The notes under the pieces: generated by a model | The model's database searches: none | Seen by the model: the letters and a program-made list of their open reading frames with translations, nothing else | Told to the model about the DNA's origin: nothing | Source: Butyricicoccus sp. | Lineage (GTDB): Bacteria; Bacillota; Clostridia; Oscillospirales; Butyricicoccaceae | DNA length: 63,534 bases | Direction of reading: 5' to 3' | Assembly (NCBI GenBank): GCA_020025885.1 | Contig: JAHHRJ010000007.1 | Span: forward strand, 1-63,534 | In this document: positions 62,350 to 63,534 of the stretch, piece after piece | Layout of the letters: every line of letters begins with the position of its first letter | How positions within the stretch are numbered: position 1 is the stretch's first letter | Position numbers and translations under genes: made by a program

Positions 62350-63212
62350 TGTTTGCCTCCTTCCTTTTTTACAAACTCCCAATCACATAAGGATTCGTTT
62401 TGTGTTACTCTGTGCAGTTCATCTCGCACCTCCATTAGCGCAAAGCCCAAAAGATTTTCTCCCAACCATGCGAGCGGGTTCTCTGCATCAGGTGCATCTG
62501 CGGATAAACCAATGCCCCAAACTTGATCGCATGGACTCGCTTCTACCAAAATTTTTTCCGCAGTTGAAAGCAGGAAAGCACGCAGTGTGTAATTTTGGCT
62601 GAACTTACAGTAGTTACCACCCAACACAATAGAATACTTCACCTTATCCCACACCGCCTGTTCAAACCCCTTTACCTGTCTTCCAAGTGACTTTATCTCT
62701 TTCGGATTTGTACTGTCCAGAATCTTTTGATAAGTTTCCATGTCTCCAAAGAGCAGCGCCTTTTGTGCCATCATATATTGTTCCATACAACAGTATTCCT
62801 GTTCCATTGCACAAAAAGATGACATCCACCACTGGCTAAAACAGCTTTTGGTAATACGCCCATCCTTTGCTGGATGATGCCCCCAGAACATACAGAATTG
62901 GTTTTCTTCGCTTGGTGTGAGCTGTGCACGGGTATATTTTGGTGCACCATCTGGCTTCCAAAACAAAGTAAAAAATGTTTCTTGTGCAAACCCATCTGTG
63001 TTATCCATGTGATTCCACCAGCCACTCCAAGTGACTGGCTCAGGAAACAAGGACTGATATTCTGCCTGCTCTGAAGCAGAAAGCCTGCCAAACCACATAT
63101 CAAACCTTTCTAAGTAATCCTCTCCCACGCCCATGCGCCAGCCAATCGAAAAACGTTCTAGCCTTGGATTGGCAAGCCAAGGAGGCGGAATTGGTTTTTT
63201 ATTTTGAAACAT
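62346..63212 (-). CDS. NADAR-domain protein
   Basis: A 288-residue protein whose C-terminal half is a NADAR (YbiA/DUF1768) domain: CMEQYMMAQKALLFG, LGRQVKGFEQAVWD, VWGIGLSADA and the terminal GENLLGFALMEVRDEL. NADAR enzymes hydrolyse N-glycosidic bonds in riboflavin intermediates and ADP-ribosyl groups. The first about 100 residues are Trp-rich and not from the core domain. It is the first gene of the operon with cyuA and a symporter, an unusual link. Confidence 0.9.
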   Translation of the reverse strand: MFQNKKPIPPPWLANPRLERFSIGWRMGVGEDYLERFDMWFGRLSASEQAEYQSLFPEPVTWSGWWNHMDNTDGFAQETFFTLFWKPDGAPKYTRAQLTPSEENQFCMFWGHHPAKDGRITKSCFSQWWMSSFCAMEQEYCCMEQYMMAQKALLFGDMETYQKILDSTNPKEIKSLGRQVKGFEQAVWDKVKYSIVLGGNYCKFSQNYTLRAFLLSTAEKILVEASPCDQVWGIGLSADAPDAENPLAWLGENLLGFALMEVRDELHRVTQNESLCDWEFVKKEGGKQ

Positions 63213-63310
63213 AATATATCTTTCCTCTTAGTACTGATAGCAGAACATTTTCCATCTTGGTTTCACTCGCCTATTTCCTATCAAAATGGTTGATTAATCT
63301 GTACGCTTGT

Positions 63311-63339
63311 ATTGTATCATTCAGATAAACAATCTACAA
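63311..63339 (-). promoter_or_regulatory. Promoter of the NADAR-cyuA-symporter operon
   Basis: TTGTAG (63339-63334) and TACAAT (63316-63311) on the minus strand with a 17-base spacer, about 100 bases before the start codon. Confidence 0.65.
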
Positions 63340-63483
63340 GGGGGATCTAAAAAAATTCTTATTATATCAAATTTTTGGATATTTTGATCAATAGCATGCT
63401 GCTGATATTATGAACAAGACCATTGTGCAATCACCCGAGAAAAATTTCGGTTTTTCAGATCTTCTGAACGGATCAGAAAGTTT

Positions 63484-63534
63484 AGGGCGTTTCTGAAAAG
63501 TAAAAAGTGACGAATGATACCAAATGTGGTAAAA
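63484..63534 (+). repeat. Left end of another small inverted-repeat element, cut by the window
   Basis: AGGGCGTTTCTGAAAA, preceded by TTT, matches the left end of the full element at 38581 with one change. The remaining bases run off the window, so its length is unknown. Confidence 0.6.

Overview
This looks like a chromosomal segment of an endospore-lineage Clostridia (Firmicutes), most plausibly an Oscillospirales gut bacterium; the taxon is an inference from gene content and order. The supporting evidence is Gram-positive style Shine-Dalgarno sequences and promoters, T-box, L-box and FMN riboswitches, a CIRCE-controlled groESL, a divIVA-sepF-yggT division cluster, SpoIID and SpoVB relatives, an SLH-anchored surface protein, and MutL of the CPHGRP (endonuclease) type. 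There is no rRNA, tRNA, CRISPR array, transposase or prophage in the window.

Layout. 348-5495 (+): a giant SLH-domain adhesin. 5690-8844 (-): the lysine operon asd-dapA-dapB behind a lysine riboswitch. 8885-19531 (+): SpoIID/LytB protein, queA-tgt (queuosine), a SpoVB-type flippase, a THUMP methyltransferase, groES-groEL, then an NfeD-SPFH membrane pair. 19819-20631 (+): a CadC/SmtB-like metal sensor followed by a frameshifted ORF. 20642-33400 (+): a long unit with a B12-type radical SAM protein, DUF2344, miaB, mutS, mutL, miaA, hfq, an HlyD-like protein, ylmE, sepF and yggT. 33451-40141 (+): divIVA, ileS, lspA, rluD, then thyA-dfrA. 40316-42867 and on to 57054 (-): ribU under an FMN riboswitch, rnmV, holA, comEC, HIT, alaS under an Ala T-box, a LicA-like kinase, then a dense operon (wecG, thyX relic, DUF2156, GNAT, DJ-1, fthC, CPBP, mltG, U32 peptidase). 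57190-57514 (-): an orphan T-box with a leuA remnant. 57540-59736 (+): PAP2 phosphatase and an NhaC antiporter. 59774-63339 (-): NADAR protein, L-cysteine desulfidase and a DAACS transporter.

The most interesting signals concern genome turnover. (1) A 70-codon ORF at 56108-56320 reads as the first about 12 residues of the flavin-dependent thymidylate synthase ThyX joined in frame to its C-terminal tail. The same window carries an unrelated ThyA paired with DHFR, sitting directly behind a mobile repeat: the two sides of a ThyX-to-ThyA replacement. (2) A promoter, T-box and terminator remain upstream of a leuA stump, a dead leucine operon. (3) A small inverted-repeat element (163 bp full copy at 38581-38743) recurs at least four times, in full, internally deleted and truncated forms, and the full copy contains an intrinsic terminator. 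(4) A stem-loop lies between the Shine-Dalgarno sequence and start codon of queA, where folding would restore normal spacing. Several enzyme-family proteins (ComEC hydrolase domain, CPBP protein) lack expected catalytic residues.
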